The notes: generated from the letters alone by a model not told the origin. DNA of 64,000 nucleotides from Methanoculleus receptaculi (GCF_033472595.1 NZ_CP137642.1:186001-250000), one strand, 5' to 3'; counted from the first letter of the stretch, positions 46,712 to 56,450 are shown. Translations and numbers: made by a program.

Positions 46712-46719
46712 GGTATATA
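46712..46719 (+). promoter_or_regulatory. TATA box for the initiator tRNA gene
   Basis: GTATATAA at 46712-46719 lies about 40 nt upstream of the tRNA 5' end, on the same strand. Transcription from about 46741 would give a short leader to be cut by RNase P. A second similar box (GTGTATATCCC) lies at 46735-46745. Confidence 0.5.
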
Positions 46720-46755
46720 ACAGCCGAGAACGAAGTGTATATCCCACAGGGGCGA

Positions 46756-46830
46756 AGCGAGGTGGGGTAGTCAGGAAATCCCGACGGGCTCATAACCCGT
46801 AGACCGATGGTTCAAATCCATCCCTCGCTA
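46756..46830 (+). tRNA. Initiator tRNA-Met (CAU)
   Basis: 75 nt including discriminator A. The acceptor stem pairs AGCGAGG with CCTCGCT, giving A1-U72 as in archaeal initiator tRNA. The anticodon stem-loop GGGCTCATAACCC carries CAU and the three consecutive G-C pairs that mark initiators. The T arm (GATGG, loop TTCAAAT, CCATC) pairs perfectly. No intron is present, and the CCA end is not encoded. Confidence 0.95.
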
Positions 46831-46951
46831 TGATCGGTTCTTCTGCGTTTCAAAAAGGTTTTATCCAAGCATTCTTTTATCGACCCCGGCCCAAACCAGG
46901 AGATGCCTGCTGCACGGTTTCAGGGAGATTACGGTTAGAAAGAATGAGAGA

Positions 46952-48388
46952 CTATGTCTCTTCCTTCCCGGAATCAAATGTTGAGAGATCGGACTGGAGA
47001 CTACCGCCCATATAACTCACAACGCAGCGAGAGGTCTTCTCCCCATCTATCTCCACAGGGTAGCACCCTGTCAGGCAACCGGTGCAGATGTCCAGCTCGC
47101 CAAACCCTGTCGCCTCCACCAGGTCTTCAAGCGGGATGTAAACAAGTGATGCCGCACCAACGCTCTCACGAACTGCCTCCACCTCCCTGCCGCTTGCGAT
47201 CAGTTCAGCGCGGGTGGGCATGTCCACTCCGAGATAACAGGGGGCGATTATAGGCGGGGAACCAACCCGCAGGTGGACCTCGTCTGCTCCCGCCTCCCTG
47301 ATCATCTTCACAATCCGCCGGGAGGTTGTCCCACGGACGATGCTGTCATCGACGAGGACCACACGTTTGTTCTTCAGGTTGCCACGGACGGTGTTGAGCT
47401 TGATCCTGACCGCTCGATCCCGCTGCTTTTGAGTAGGCATGATGAACGTCCTGCCCATGTAACGGTTCTTCATCAACCCTTCCAGGAACGGGATCCCAGA
47501 TCGTTCTGCGTAACCAGCGGCATAGGCAGTCCCTGAATCGGGGACAGGAGAGACCAGATCAGCCTCAACTGGGCTTGTTTCATAGAGTTTTTGCCCGATC
47601 TGGCGCCTGACGTCGTAGACCAGTTTCCCGTCCATCACCGAATCAGCACGGGCAAAGTAGATGTACTCGAAGATGCAGTGTGCCCTCCGGTTCGCGGTAG
47701 AGATCTGGGTCGATGATAGCCCTGATTCATCGATGCGCACGAGTTCGCCAGGGCGCACGTCGCGGATGAATGTGCCGTCCAGTGCATCGATCGCCACGCT
47801 CTCCGACGCGACGATGTAGCCCTGGTCTAGTTTACCAATACAGAGCGGTTTGATCCCGAGCGGGTCACGAAAAGCGTAGATGGCATCGTTCAGGAGTGCA
47901 ACCGTGGCGTAAGATCCACGCAACCGGCGCATGCACAGCAGGACGGCATCCTCCATGCTCTTTGACGCACGGAGTGCGTCGGCTATGATGCTGCCTATTA
48001 TCTCGGTATCAGTGGTGGTGCAGAAGATCTGTCCCCGGCGCTCATACTCCCCCCGGAGTTCGGTCGTGTTGACCAGATTGCCGTTATGGGCGATCGAGAG
48101 GGTCAGCCCGCGGTACTTGAAGTTAAAGGGCTGGACGTTCTCAGGGATCTTCGACCCGGTTGTAGGGTACCGAACGTGCCCGATTCCGGCTTTCCCCCGC
48201 AGTTCCTGCAGGGTATGCCGGTTGAATACCTCGGCAACAAGTCCCTGCGCCTTATGCGTGTAGAGGGTTGCGCCTTCAAAAGTAGAGATCCCCGCGCTCT
48301 CCTGCCCACGGTGCTGGAGAGCGTAGAGGGCATAATACAACTGAAATGAGACACCGCCAGCATCGACGATGCCAACGATACCACACAT
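46952..48388 (-). CDS. purF: Amidophosphoribosyltransferase
   Basis: 478 residues. PurF starts purine synthesis by moving ammonia from glutamine to PRPP. The catalytic Cys is residue 2 (MCGIVGIVD), so no N-terminal propeptide is present. The glutaminase block HNGNLVNTTELR and the PRPP-binding loop VVLVDDSIVRGTTS are intact. CTGCLTGCYPVEID near the C-terminus is the Fe-S or structural Cys region common in this enzyme. It is third in the run lsm-rpl37e-purF, 9 nt from L37e, an order common in archaea. Confidence 0.97.
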   Translation of the reverse strand: MCGIVGIVDAGGVSFQLYYALYALQHRGQESAGISTFEGATLYTHKAQGLVAEVFNRHTLQELRGKAGIGHVRYPTTGSKIPENVQPFNFKYRGLTLSIAHNGNLVNTTELRGEYERRGQIFCTTTDTEIIGSIIADALRASKSMEDAVLLCMRRLRGSYATVALLNDAIYAFRDPLGIKPLCIGKLDQGYIVASESVAIDALDGTFIRDVRPGELVRIDESGLSSTQISTANRRAHCIFEYIYFARADSVMDGKLVYDVRRQIGQKLYETSPVEADLVSPVPDSGTAYAAGYAERSGIPFLEGLMKNRYMGRTFIMPTQKQRDRAVRIKLNTVRGNLKNKRVVLVDDSIVRGTTSRRIVKMIREAGADEVHLRVGSPPIIAPCYLGVDMPTRAELIASGREVEAVRESVGAASLVYIPLEDLVEATGFGELDICTGCLTGCYPVEIDGEKTSRCVVSYMGGSLQSDLSTFDSGKEET

Positions 48389-48397
48389 GATACAACT

Positions 48398-48580
48398 CTA
48401 GTGCGTCGGTACCTTCGGTTTCTTCTCAGTCCATCGATAACTCCGGATCTTCCGGCTCCTGCCGAAACCACAGGCCGAACAGACCTTGTGACGCGCGTGG
48501 AACGAGATCTTGCCGCACCGCCTGCAGGCGATGTGGGTATGCTTCTGCCTCTTGCCCATTGAAGGTGTGCCTTTTGACAT
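48398..48580 (-). CDS. rpl37e: Ribosomal protein L37e
   Basis: 60 residues from ATG 48580; a GTG two codons earlier is possible. The zinc-binding site is [20 protein letters not shown]. Very basic, with the tail [10 protein letters not shown]. It is a 50S ribosomal protein of archaea and eukaryotes. It lies between lsm and purF. Confidence 0.97.
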   Translation of the reverse strand: MSKGTPSMGKRQKHTHIACRRCGKISFHARHKVCSACGFGRSRKIRSYRWTEKKPKVPTH

Positions 48581-48595
48581 TCTCACTCACCAGGT

Positions 48596-48877
<282 letters not shown>

Positions 48878-48922
48878 TTAAATATAACCGCACTGGCTGC
48901 ACCCACCACGAGGTATCGAGCG

Positions 48923-49420
48923 ATGTCACAGATCACCGTAAAGAAACGCCATGTCATCCGGAAGTCACAGGCAACCGAACTTATGAAGCACCTCGGCAAG
49001 GAGATCGGAGCATCCGCCGACCTCTTCCGCTCTGAGCGGATCGAGCGGGTTGAAACCGATGCTCCATTCGAGATCTACCTGGTCGATAAGAGACCGTTCC
49101 TTATGGGCACGGCAGACTGGGTCTTTCCGAGCCTTCGGGGGCTTGTAGAGCGGCCGATACCTGAACGGCGGGTGGTGGTCGATTCCGGCGCGGTCAGATT
49201 TGTCGTTAACGGCGCGGATATCATGCGCCCAGGGATAGTCTCGATCTCCTCTGACGTCCTTGCAGGGCACCCCGTTCAGGTCGTCGATGAAAGGCACTCC
49301 AAACCGCTTGCTGTGGGGATTGCGCTCTTTGGTGCAGCAGATATGGAACAACAGGAGAAGGGTAAATCCGTTAAAAACATCCACCGCGTCGGGGACGATC
49401 TCTGGAACCTGGAGGTCTGA
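48923..49420 (+). CDS. PUA-domain RNA-binding protein (MCT-1/DUF1947-like)
   Basis: 165 residues. The N-terminal domain (ITVKKRHVIRKSQATELMK through VDKRPFLM) resembles the pre-PUA domain of MCT-1. The C-terminal PUA domain has RRVVVDSGAVRFVVNGADIMRPGIVSIS. Archaeal relatives are thought to bind rRNA or tRNA in translation, as eukaryotic MCT-1/eIF2D does. It is divergent from lsm and 50 nt from sepF. Confidence 0.92.
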   Translation: MSQITVKKRHVIRKSQATELMKHLGKEIGASADLFRSERIERVETDAPFEIYLVDKRPFLMGTADWVFPSLRGLVERPIPERRVVVDSGAVRFVVNGADIMRPGIVSISSDVLAGHPVQVVDERHSKPLAVGIALFGAADMEQQEKGKSVKNIHRVGDDLWNLEV

Positions 49421-49470
49421 AGGCGATAATAATGGATACTATTAAATAAAACTCATTCCTCAGTTTTTCT

Positions 49471-49848
49471 ATGGTTAAAAATATCTTCGACAGCATCCTC
49501 GGTAAAAGCCCGGCACGGAGTGAGGAGGACTACATGGAACTCGATCTCGCCGCTTACGAGGTATCGAGCGAAGAAGAGCCAGCATCGATGTACGTCAAGA
49601 TCGCCACCATCGCCGACCTCAAGGATACACCCCGCGTCAAGGACGAGGTCTACAACGGCAACATCGTCATCGTCGATATCGGCCGTTTGAAGATGGACAA
49701 GGTAACGTTTGAACGGGTCATAAAAGACCTGCGCGATGTGGCAAAGGACGTTAACGGTGATATTGTCGGCCTCGGCGAACAGAAGTATGTCATCATCACG
49801 CCGATGTCGGTCAAGATCTCACGCGAGAAGATCGGCGGTGGCGTCTGA
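49471..49848 (+). CDS. sepF: Cell-division protein SepF
   Basis: 125 residues. The N-terminal MVKNIFDSILGKS forms an amphipathic membrane-binding helix, a linker follows, and the C-terminal domain of about 80 residues has MYVKIATIADLKDTPRV and NGNIVIVDIGRLKMDK. In archaea SepF is the membrane anchor of FtsZ (established in Methanobrevibacter and Haloferax). FtsZ is not in the window. The ZPR1-like gene begins immediately at its stop (TGAGTG). Confidence 0.95.
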   Translation: MVKNIFDSILGKSPARSEEDYMELDLAAYEVSSEEEPASMYVKIATIADLKDTPRVKDEVYNGNIVIVDIGRLKMDKVTFERVIKDLRDVAKDVNGDIVGLGEQKYVIITPMSVKISREKIGGGV

Positions 49849-50376
49849 GTGCGGGAATCATACTCTGGAACCTGTCCCGCCTGCGGCGGTGAGATCCAGA
49901 TCACCCATCACCGTCTGGAGATCCCGCATTTCCCGGACCTCCTCCTGGTCTCAATAGCGTGCGAGACCTGTGGCTACCGGCATACAGATACCATCATACT
50001 GGGGGAAGGCGACCCCGTTCGGTGGACGGTGCAGGTGAAGGAGCCCAAAGATCTATCCATACGGGTGGTCAGGAGCACTACAGGAACGATCAGGATACCT
50101 GAACTCGGCATGGCGATCGAGCCCGGCACTGCCTGCGAAGGGTTCATCACAAACATCGAAGGTGTTATCTCACGATTTGAAGAGGCTGTGGAGGTGATCC
50201 TGGCAGACCCTGAGAACGAGGGCGAGCGAGAGGCCGCGCTCAGGGCAAAGGGGGCGCTCGCAGCCGCAAGGGAGGCGGCATTCCCCTTCACCGTCATCCT
50301 GGAGGACCCGGCAGGGAACAGCATGCTCGTCAGCGATAAGGCCAAGAAGGCTGTCCTGGTAGAGGGGGAGACCTGA
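49849..50376 (+). CDS. ZPR1-type zinc-finger protein
   Basis: 175 residues, starting with GTG directly after the sepF stop. The zinc finger has CPACGGE and, about 30 residues on, CETCGYRHTD, the ZPR1 pattern. A single beta-rich ZPR1 domain follows (VRSTTGTIRIPELGMAIEPG and GFITNIEGVISRFE). Eukaryotic ZPR1 has two such units and chaperones eEF1A; the archaeal single-unit form is of unknown function but could play the same role. It is translationally coupled to sepF. Confidence 0.92.
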   Translation: MRESYSGTCPACGGEIQITHHRLEIPHFPDLLLVSIACETCGYRHTDTIILGEGDPVRWTVQVKEPKDLSIRVVRSTTGTIRIPELGMAIEPGTACEGFITNIEGVISRFEEAVEVILADPENEGEREAALRAKGALAAAREAAFPFTVILEDPAGNSMLVSDKAKKAVLVEGET

Positions 50377-50519
50377 CCTTTTTCCCGCTTCCAACCCCGC
50401 CAATCCAGTGAAGGAAGAGAGAGGGCTTTTCTACCGCCTGCTTGAACTGGCCTGAAGAAAGGTTTGGGAGACCAGGCCAACCTTTCCTCCCGAGATCCAT
50501 CAAATACTAGAGAGACCAG

Positions 50520-51512
50520 TCACCGGATCTCCACGCCCTTCAACCTCACACCAGGCTCTTCCGTCACCTCACCGACCACCCGGGAGTCCGGGAATATTGA
50601 CTGGATTGTGGCCACGCTCACGGCAGGCGCGATGAAAGCGTAGCCCATACCCATGTTGAACGTCCGGTACGCCTCGACCGTCCCGATACCCCCGGCCTCC
50701 TGCAGCCACTTGAATATGAGGGGGGGTTCCATGGGGTCGGTGATGGAGAAACCATAGTTTGAGAGACGTTTCAGGTTCAGGAGGCCGCCGCCGGTTATGT
50801 GGCACATCCCGTGGATGCTACAGCCCTCCGTCACCCTGAGCGCTCCGGCATAGATCCGGGTGGGGGTCAGGAGTTCCTCGCCCAGCGTCTTACCGTTCGG
50901 GAGAGGGGTCTCGTAGGAAGCACATTCCTCCACGATCTTCCGGGCAAGGGTCAGGCCGTTGCTGTGGATGCCGCTTGAGGGGAGACCGATTACCACGTCG
51001 CCGGGAGCGACCGCCTCTCCCGTTATGACACGCCCCTTCTTCTGGACGCCAAGACACGTCCCGGCAAGATCCAGGCCTTTGACGAGTCCCCGGAGGGTGG
51101 CGGTCTCGCCGCCGACTATGTTCATGTTGGCCTGGCGGGCACCCTCGTTCAATCCCTCACCGATCTGAGCCATCTTCTCCGGCGATAGTGAATCGGTCGC
51201 GATGTAATCCACGAACGCCACGGGCTCGAGGTTCATCACATAGAGGTCGTTCACGTTCATCGCGACACAATCGATCCCGACCGTCCGCCAGTCCTGCAGC
51301 GCGTCAGCAACAAGCATCTTGGTGCCGACACCGTCGACCGCGAGTGCAAGGACGTATGACCCGCAGTCGATCAGCCCGGCAAAGTGCCCGACCTCCCCGA
51401 GCATTGAGAACGCACCGGTTCTGCGGTAGGTAAGTTTATCGATCAGCGCCCGCACCGACCGGGCCTCGAGGTCGATGTCGACACCGGCATCACGGTAGGT
51501 GTGTTCTGGCAT
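50520..51512 (-). CDS. purM: Phosphoribosylformylglycinamidine cyclo-ligase
   Basis: 330 residues from ATG 51512 (MPEHTYRDAGVDIDLEA), which overlaps the lysC stop region by 23 nt; longer in-frame starts fall inside lysC. PurM closes the imidazole ring to give AIR, the substrate of both purE and ThiC encoded here. Blocks are YRDAGVDID, DGVGTKMLVAD, VAMNVNDLYVMNLEPVAF shortened at its ends, GGETATL and HITGGGLLNL. GMGYAFIAP lies near the C-terminus. All are typical. Confidence 0.96.
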   Translation of the reverse strand: MPEHTYRDAGVDIDLEARSVRALIDKLTYRRTGAFSMLGEVGHFAGLIDCGSYVLALAVDGVGTKMLVADALQDWRTVGIDCVAMNVNDLYVMNLEPVAFVDYIATDSLSPEKMAQIGEGLNEGARQANMNIVGGETATLRGLVKGLDLAGTCLGVQKKGRVITGEAVAPGDVVIGLPSSGIHSNGLTLARKIVEECASYETPLPNGKTLGEELLTPTRIYAGALRVTEGCSIHGMCHITGGGLLNLKRLSNYGFSITDPMEPPLIFKWLQEAGGIGTVEAYRTFNMGMGYAFIAPAVSVATIQSIFPDSRVVGEVTEEPGVRLKGVEIR

Positions 51513-52962
51513 GGGCAGGGCCTCCATCTCGTGACTGGGGGGACGATACAGCGGCATCTTCTGTCTCATCCGAGTTCTCCGACAGGCGGAACTCGTCGTG
51601 CAGCACCCGCAGGGCGCGCTTGCCATCCCCGGCTTTCACAACGAATGAGACGTTCACCTCGCTTGAACCCTGCGAGATCATCATCACGTTGATTCCGGCA
51701 CGGCCGAGCGCGGAGAAGATCCGTCCCCCGGTTCCGGGGGAGCCGGCCATCCCAGCACCCACTACCGCAAGTGCAACCACATCACGGTCATGGGTGACCT
51801 CGCGCACGACCCCCTGCTTCAGGATGGGGTTAAGAGCGGCGAGAGCGGCGTCGAGGTGCGACTCATCGATGATGAGGGATATGTTCGCCTCGCTTGAACC
51901 CTGGGAGATCATCATGATGTTCACCTCCCGCTCCGCAAGCGCTTCGAAGATCATCTTTGCAACCCCTGGCCGGCCGATCATCTGGGCACCGTTGACATTC
52001 ACCAGGGCCACCTTCTCGATAAGGGCTATGGCCTTGACCACCCGCTTCTCCAGATGTCTGTCCCGGCGGATAATGGTGCCGGGGGCATCTGGTCTGAAAG
52101 AGTTCTTGACGCGGATGGGGATATCCTTCTGCATTGCGGGCTCGATCGAGCGGGGGTGGAGCACCTTTGCACCGAAGTAGGAGAGCTCCATCACCTCAAG
52201 GTAGGAGATCTCGTCGAGCACCCGTGCGTCCTCGATGATTCTTGGGTCAGAGGTCATCACCCCGTCGACATCTGTCCAGATCCAGATCTCGTCGGCACTG
52301 ATCCCGGCACCGATGACGGCGGCCGAGTAGTCAGACCCGCTCCGACCCAGGGTGGTGATGACACCCTGTTCGGTCGCCCCCATGAACCCCATGATAACAG
52401 GAACGCTCTTAGCGAGCAGCGGGGCTACCCGGGCACGGATCCTCTCCTCGCTCAGAGGTAGAGCGCGGGCATCGCTGTGGTTTGCGGTCGTGACGATCCC
52501 GGCCTCGGCGCCGTCAAGGACGACTGAAGGTATGCCGCGCTGTCTGAGGGCTGCGCTAAAAATAGGGGCGGAGAGTCGTTCCCCAAAAGAGATGATGTAA
52601 TCGCGAGAGCGAGGTGTCAGCTCCTTCAGGGTGTGAACCGCGGTGAGGATGTTCTGCAGCCGGCACAGCAGATCGTCGATCATCTCCGTCACCCCGCGGG
52701 TGTGATCCGGGGCTGTTGCTTCCAGGAGCCTGATGTGGCGCTCCCGCAGCGCTGAGATGAATTCACCGATCGCTGGCTCTTCACTGCTCGTTGCGGCCTC
52801 ATCGGCCGCCGCGATGATCCGGTCGGTGATCCCGGAGCATGCCGACACCACCACCGCAACCTCATCTCCTGCCGCATGGTGTGATTCAACTATATCTGCG
52901 GCCCTCTGGATACATGCCGCTTCCCCGACAGAACTGCCGCCAAATTTCATCAAAAGCCTCAT
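51490..52962 (-). CDS. lysC: Aspartate kinase
   Basis: 490 residues. It phosphorylates aspartate as the first step to lysine, threonine and methionine. The N-terminal kinase motif is MKFGGSSVGEA, with later blocks GSDYSAAVIGAGI and YFGAKVLHPRS. Two ACT domains follow at about 325-470, with the allosteric QGSSEANISLII and QGSSEVNVSFVV, so feedback regulation by an end product is expected. It overlaps purM by 23 nt and is divergent from tfrA. A two-codon-later ATG is a possible start. Confidence 0.96.
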   Translation of the reverse strand: MRLLMKFGGSSVGEAACIQRAADIVESHHAAGDEVAVVVSACSGITDRIIAAADEAATSSEEPAIGEFISALRERHIRLLEATAPDHTRGVTEMIDDLLCRLQNILTAVHTLKELTPRSRDYIISFGERLSAPIFSAALRQRGIPSVVLDGAEAGIVTTANHSDARALPLSEERIRARVAPLLAKSVPVIMGFMGATEQGVITTLGRSGSDYSAAVIGAGISADEIWIWTDVDGVMTSDPRIIEDARVLDEISYLEVMELSYFGAKVLHPRSIEPAMQKDIPIRVKNSFRPDAPGTIIRRDRHLEKRVVKAIALIEKVALVNVNGAQMIGRPGVAKMIFEALAEREVNIMMISQGSSEANISLIIDESHLDAALAALNPILKQGVVREVTHDRDVVALAVVGAGMAGSPGTGGRIFSALGRAGINVMMISQGSSEVNVSFVVKAGDGKRALRVLHDEFRLSENSDETEDAAVSSPQSRDGGPAHARTHLP

Positions 52963-53022
52963 TCTGGCTCACTTATCCCCTGCAATTACTTTATGATAGT
53001 ATACAACGCATCGACTAATAAG

Positions 53023-54654
53023 ATGCTTGTAGACGAGATTGTGGACGCGCACGTGCTGGTTGTCGGAAGCGGCGGCGCTGGTATCCGGGCTGCCATCGAG
53101 GCATCCCGCTACGGCGATGTTGTCCTGGTCTCCAAGACCATTGCCGGCAAGGGGGGGTGCACGACGATGGCGGAGGGTGGCTACAACGCTGTGCTGCGCG
53201 ACCAGGACTCGATCGATGTCCATCGCGAGGATACGCTTGCAGGCGGGGCATACCTCAACGACCCCGAACTCGTGGACGTCCTGGTTCGCGAGGCCCCGGA
53301 GCGGATGGACGACCTCATCCGGTGGGGCGCCGTCTTCGATGTGACTGCCGAGTGTCGGGTCGCGCAGAGACCGTTTGGCGGACAGCGGTTCCCCAGGACG
53401 TGCTACGCCGGCGACCGGACCGGGCACGAGATCGTCATGACACTCCTTGAACGACTGGATGCAACGGATACGCACATCTACCAGGAAGTCACCGTAATCG
53501 ACCTTCTAACCGACGAGAATGGTGCAATCGCCGGCGCGATCGCCCTCGATCGGGATGGAGAGGTCGTGCTCTTTCGGGCCGACGCAACGGTGCTTGCAAC
53601 CGGCGGTGGGACTCAGGTCTACGACATCTCCACAAACTCCGCTGCCGGGACGGGGGACGGGTTTGCCATGGCCTACCGCGCCGGTGCGGAGCTGATCGAT
53701 ATGGAGATGGTCCAGTTCCACCCGACGGGCGCGGTCTACCCCTACGATGCCCGGGGACGGCTGGTGACCGAGGCAGTCCGGGGAGAAGGAGGTCTCCTTC
53801 TGAACGCCCGGCGTGAACGGTTCATGAGACGCTACGACCCGGAGCGGATGGAACTCTCCACCCGGGATGTGGTTGCAAGGGCGATCGCAACCGAGGTGCT
53901 GGAGGGGCGCGGGACGGCCCGCGGCGGGGTCTACCTGGACGTGACCCACCTTCCAGAAGAGACGATTGAGACACGACTCCCGGTGATGCTCGAGCAGTTC
54001 CTCGCATTCGGCGTTGATATCAGGAGGGAGCCGATGGAGGTGGCGCCCACAGCCCACCATATCATGGGCGGGCTCCGGATCACCCCTGAGTGCCGGACAA
54101 CCCTGCCGGGCCTCTTCGCATGTGGGGAGGTTGCCGGCGGGGTGCACGGCGCAAACCGCCTGGGCGGGAACGCGCTTGCCGACACACAGGTCTTCGGGAA
54201 ACGTGCAGGTGAGTTCGCCGGGAAGTCTCCGGCACGGAGCGGCCGGATCGACGAGAAGAGAGTCGATGAGATCCTCAAGACGGTGGACGGTTTCTATGAC
54301 GGGGTGATAAACCCGGCGGATGTTCGGAGAGACCTGAAACTCACGATGTGGAACCAGGCCGGAATCTTTCGAAATGCCGCCGAACTCCGGACGGCCCTGA
54401 TGCAGGTCCGGCGGCTCTCTGACCGGCGGCTCTACGCGGCATCTAACGATAACCTCGCTGAGTGCTGCACCATCCGGAACATGTGCACCACAGCCTCCCT
54501 GATAATCCGCTGCGCACTGTTGCGACCGGAGAACCGTGGCGCCCACATGAGGCTGGACGCCGGGGTCGTGACCGATCCGGCAAAGTCGCCGTTTGGACAT
54601 ACATACATCTCGCTCACGCGGGAGGGGATCGAGCGGCGTGAGGTGGCAGCATGA
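53023..54654 (+). CDS. tfrA: CoM/CoB-linked fumarate reductase subunit A
   Basis: 543 residues from ATG 53023 (MLVDEIVDAHVLVVGSGGAG); an in-frame ATG at 52993 is part of a TATA-like CTTTATGATAG. The FAD-binding GSGGAG loop is at the start, GKGGCTTMAEGGYNA is the second flavin loop, and the catalytic region is VQFHPTG through LVTEAVRGEGG. HHIMGGL and RLGGNALADTQVFG follow. The His to which FAD is covalently bound in bacterial fumarate reductase is replaced (GGCTT in place of SHT), as expected for non-covalent flavin in this soluble methanogen enzyme. With TfrB it reduces fumarate using CoM-SH and CoB-SH. The stop overlaps tfrB. Confidence 0.95.
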   Translation: MLVDEIVDAHVLVVGSGGAGIRAAIEASRYGDVVLVSKTIAGKGGCTTMAEGGYNAVLRDQDSIDVHREDTLAGGAYLNDPELVDVLVREAPERMDDLIRWGAVFDVTAECRVAQRPFGGQRFPRTCYAGDRTGHEIVMTLLERLDATDTHIYQEVTVIDLLTDENGAIAGAIALDRDGEVVLFRADATVLATGGGTQVYDISTNSAAGTGDGFAMAYRAGAELIDMEMVQFHPTGAVYPYDARGRLVTEAVRGEGGLLLNARRERFMRRYDPERMELSTRDVVARAIATEVLEGRGTARGGVYLDVTHLPEETIETRLPVMLEQFLAFGVDIRREPMEVAPTAHHIMGGLRITPECRTTLPGLFACGEVAGGVHGANRLGGNALADTQVFGKRAGEFAGKSPARSGRIDEKRVDEILKTVDGFYDGVINPADVRRDLKLTMWNQAGIFRNAAELRTALMQVRRLSDRRLYAASNDNLAECCTIRNMCTTASLIIRCALLRPENRGAHMRLDAGVVTDPAKSPFGHTYISLTREGIERREVAA

Positions 54655-56114
54655 GAGAGATCAGAGTCAGGGTCTCGCGTTTCAACCCGACAGAGGACGC
54701 GGAACCGCACATTGAAGAATATACCGTCCGGGTCAACGAGGGCGCGAGGGTGCTCCACGCACTCCACGCCATCCACGACGACCTCGACCCGACGCTAGCC
54801 TACCGTTACTGCTGCGGGGCCGGGCAGTGCGGGACCTGCGCCGTCCGCGTCGACGGGGAGCCTGTCCTTGCCTGTATGGAGGAGGCGCGCGACGGGATGA
54901 TAGTCGAACCGCTGGCGCTCCCCGTCCTTAAAGACCTGGTGGTTGACATGGAACCGGTGATCGCTAAGATCGCCAGGATATGCCCGAGACCGGACGGGGA
55001 ACTCCCACCGAGAGAGGTTATCGAGGAGATAAAACCGCTCCGGGACTGCATCGAGTGTCTCTGCTGCGTCTCCGCCTGCCCGGCGCTCCTGGTGACGGAG
55101 TTCGCCGGGCCGACGGTGATCCGCCAGGAGATGCGGCTTGCCCTCGATCCCAGGGATTCCGGCGACCGGATCACCGATGCCATCAAGAAAGGGCTCTTCT
55201 ACTGCACGACCTGCAAGCGCTGCGTGGAGGTCTGCCCGAAGGATATCGATATCCCGGGCAAGGCCATCGAGAAACTCCGGGAACTCGCGAACCGACGCGG
55301 GCTGACTCTCCCACGCCACAGGGAGGTGGGCCGGCTGGTGCAGGAGACGGGACGGAGCGTCGAACGGACAGGGGTCACGTTCCTTGAGCAGGTGCCGGAG
55401 GTGATCGAGCCCGATGGGCCGGTCCGCGGCGAGGTTGGGTTCTTTGTCGGGTGCATGTTCAACGGCCGGGTGCCGCAGACGGCGCTTGACGCGATGGAGG
55501 TCATGAAGCGCAACGGGATCAGGGTGATCATACCCCACGAGCAGGTCTGCTGCGGGTCGCCGCTGATCAGGACGGGACAGACGTCGATCGTGGACGGCCT
55601 GAAAGAGAGAAACATCGAGGCGTTCGCCAGCCGCGGGATAGAGACCGTGATGACGATCTGTGCCGGCTGCGGGGCGACGCTTAAGAACGATTATGAGACT
55701 CCATTCGTGGTCAAAGATGTCACCGAGGTCCTGACGGAGTACGGGATCGAGCCCCCAGCGAAGCTCGATGTCCGGGCGACCTACCACGATCCCTGTCACC
55801 TCCTGCGGGGCCAGGGGATCCGCGAACAGCCGCGGGAACTGCTCCGGCAGGCCGTGAAGGAGTTTGTGGAGATGCCGGTGCAGTGCTGCGGTGCCGGTGG
55901 CGGCGTCCGTTCGGGGGTGCCGGAGGAGGCGATGGCCCTCGGGGCGATGCGCGGTGAGGCGGTGAAGGCAACCGGGGCGGACGTGGTGGTGACGGTCTGC
56001 CCGTTCTGCGAGTTCCACATCGCCGACTGCACGGATGTTCCGGTGAAGAACCTGACGACGATCCTGCTTGAGGGCTACAGGAAGAAGGACGCGGAGCAGG
56101 AGGTATCCGAGTGA
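54651..56114 (+). CDS. tfrB: CoM/CoB-linked fumarate reductase subunit B
   Basis: 487 residues. The N-terminal 100 residues are a 2Fe-2S ferredoxin-like domain (CCGAGQCGTCAVRVDGEPVLAC). Two 4Fe-4S motifs follow (CIECLCCVSACP and CTTCKRCVEVCP). The C-terminal half resembles heterodisulfide reductase HdrB, with two CCG domains (HEQVCCGSPL and MTICAGCGATLK; DPCHLLRG and VQCCGAGGGV). This fusion of succinate-dehydrogenase-like and HdrB-like parts is the hallmark of TfrB, which forms CoM-S-S-CoB heterodisulfide. ATGA overlap couples it to tfrA. Confidence 0.96.
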   Translation: MREIRVRVSRFNPTEDAEPHIEEYTVRVNEGARVLHALHAIHDDLDPTLAYRYCCGAGQCGTCAVRVDGEPVLACMEEARDGMIVEPLALPVLKDLVVDMEPVIAKIARICPRPDGELPPREVIEEIKPLRDCIECLCCVSACPALLVTEFAGPTVIRQEMRLALDPRDSGDRITDAIKKGLFYCTTCKRCVEVCPKDIDIPGKAIEKLRELANRRGLTLPRHREVGRLVQETGRSVERTGVTFLEQVPEVIEPDGPVRGEVGFFVGCMFNGRVPQTALDAMEVMKRNGIRVIIPHEQVCCGSPLIRTGQTSIVDGLKERNIEAFASRGIETVMTICAGCGATLKNDYETPFVVKDVTEVLTEYGIEPPAKLDVRATYHDPCHLLRGQGIREQPRELLRQAVKEFVEMPVQCCGAGGGVRSGVPEEAMALGAMRGEAVKATGADVVVTVCPFCEFHIADCTDVPVKNLTTILLEGYRKKDAEQEVSE

Positions 56115-56274
56115 GCGATTCGCCGGGGTTCAAGCCGGCGGTCACCACGATAAAGGGCAACCGCAAAAGATCCCGGCCTGAATAAAACCAGAGAGGGAAG
56201 GGGGCTTGAGAGAGGCTGGACCAAAAAAGTGTCACTGGCGGGTTTGCACCTTCAGGGCGACCCGGCTCAAATAA

Positions 56275-56349
56275 TGGGCCCGGAGGGATTTGAACCCACG
56301 ACCGCTCGGTTATGAGCCGAGCGCTCTAACCAGACTAAGCTACGGGCCC
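56275..56349 (-). tRNA. tRNA with CAU anticodon (elongator Met or Ile2)
   Basis: 75 nt with discriminator A. The acceptor stem GGGCCCG pairs fully with CGGGCCC. The anticodon arm CTCGGCTCATAACCGAG gives anticodon CAU. Unlike the initiator at 46756, it has G1-C72 and no run of three G-C pairs beside the loop, so it is an elongator Met tRNA or the Ile2 tRNA that archaea modify to agmatidine. By eye the T stem has one U-U mismatch (GTGGG against CCCTC). No intron. A TATTTATC box on the minus strand near 56390-56398 may be its promoter. Confidence 0.9.
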
Positions 56350-56450
56350 TACAACTCCCTTATAAACATCGATCTATCACGATAAATACGTTGTGCGCAC
56401 CACGCCGAAGATGCGGACAGTATATACAATCGCAGAACTAGCAAAACAGT

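Noticed and set aside
53506-54600. Long minus-strand frame (364 codons) opposite tfrA
   Set aside because: Antisense shadow of a well-supported flavoprotein gene; no family features and no promoter.
54795-56018. Long minus-strand frame (407 codons) opposite tfrB
   Set aside because: Antisense shadow of the TfrB gene with its many Fe-S motifs; composition is Arg/His/Pro-rich like other shadows.
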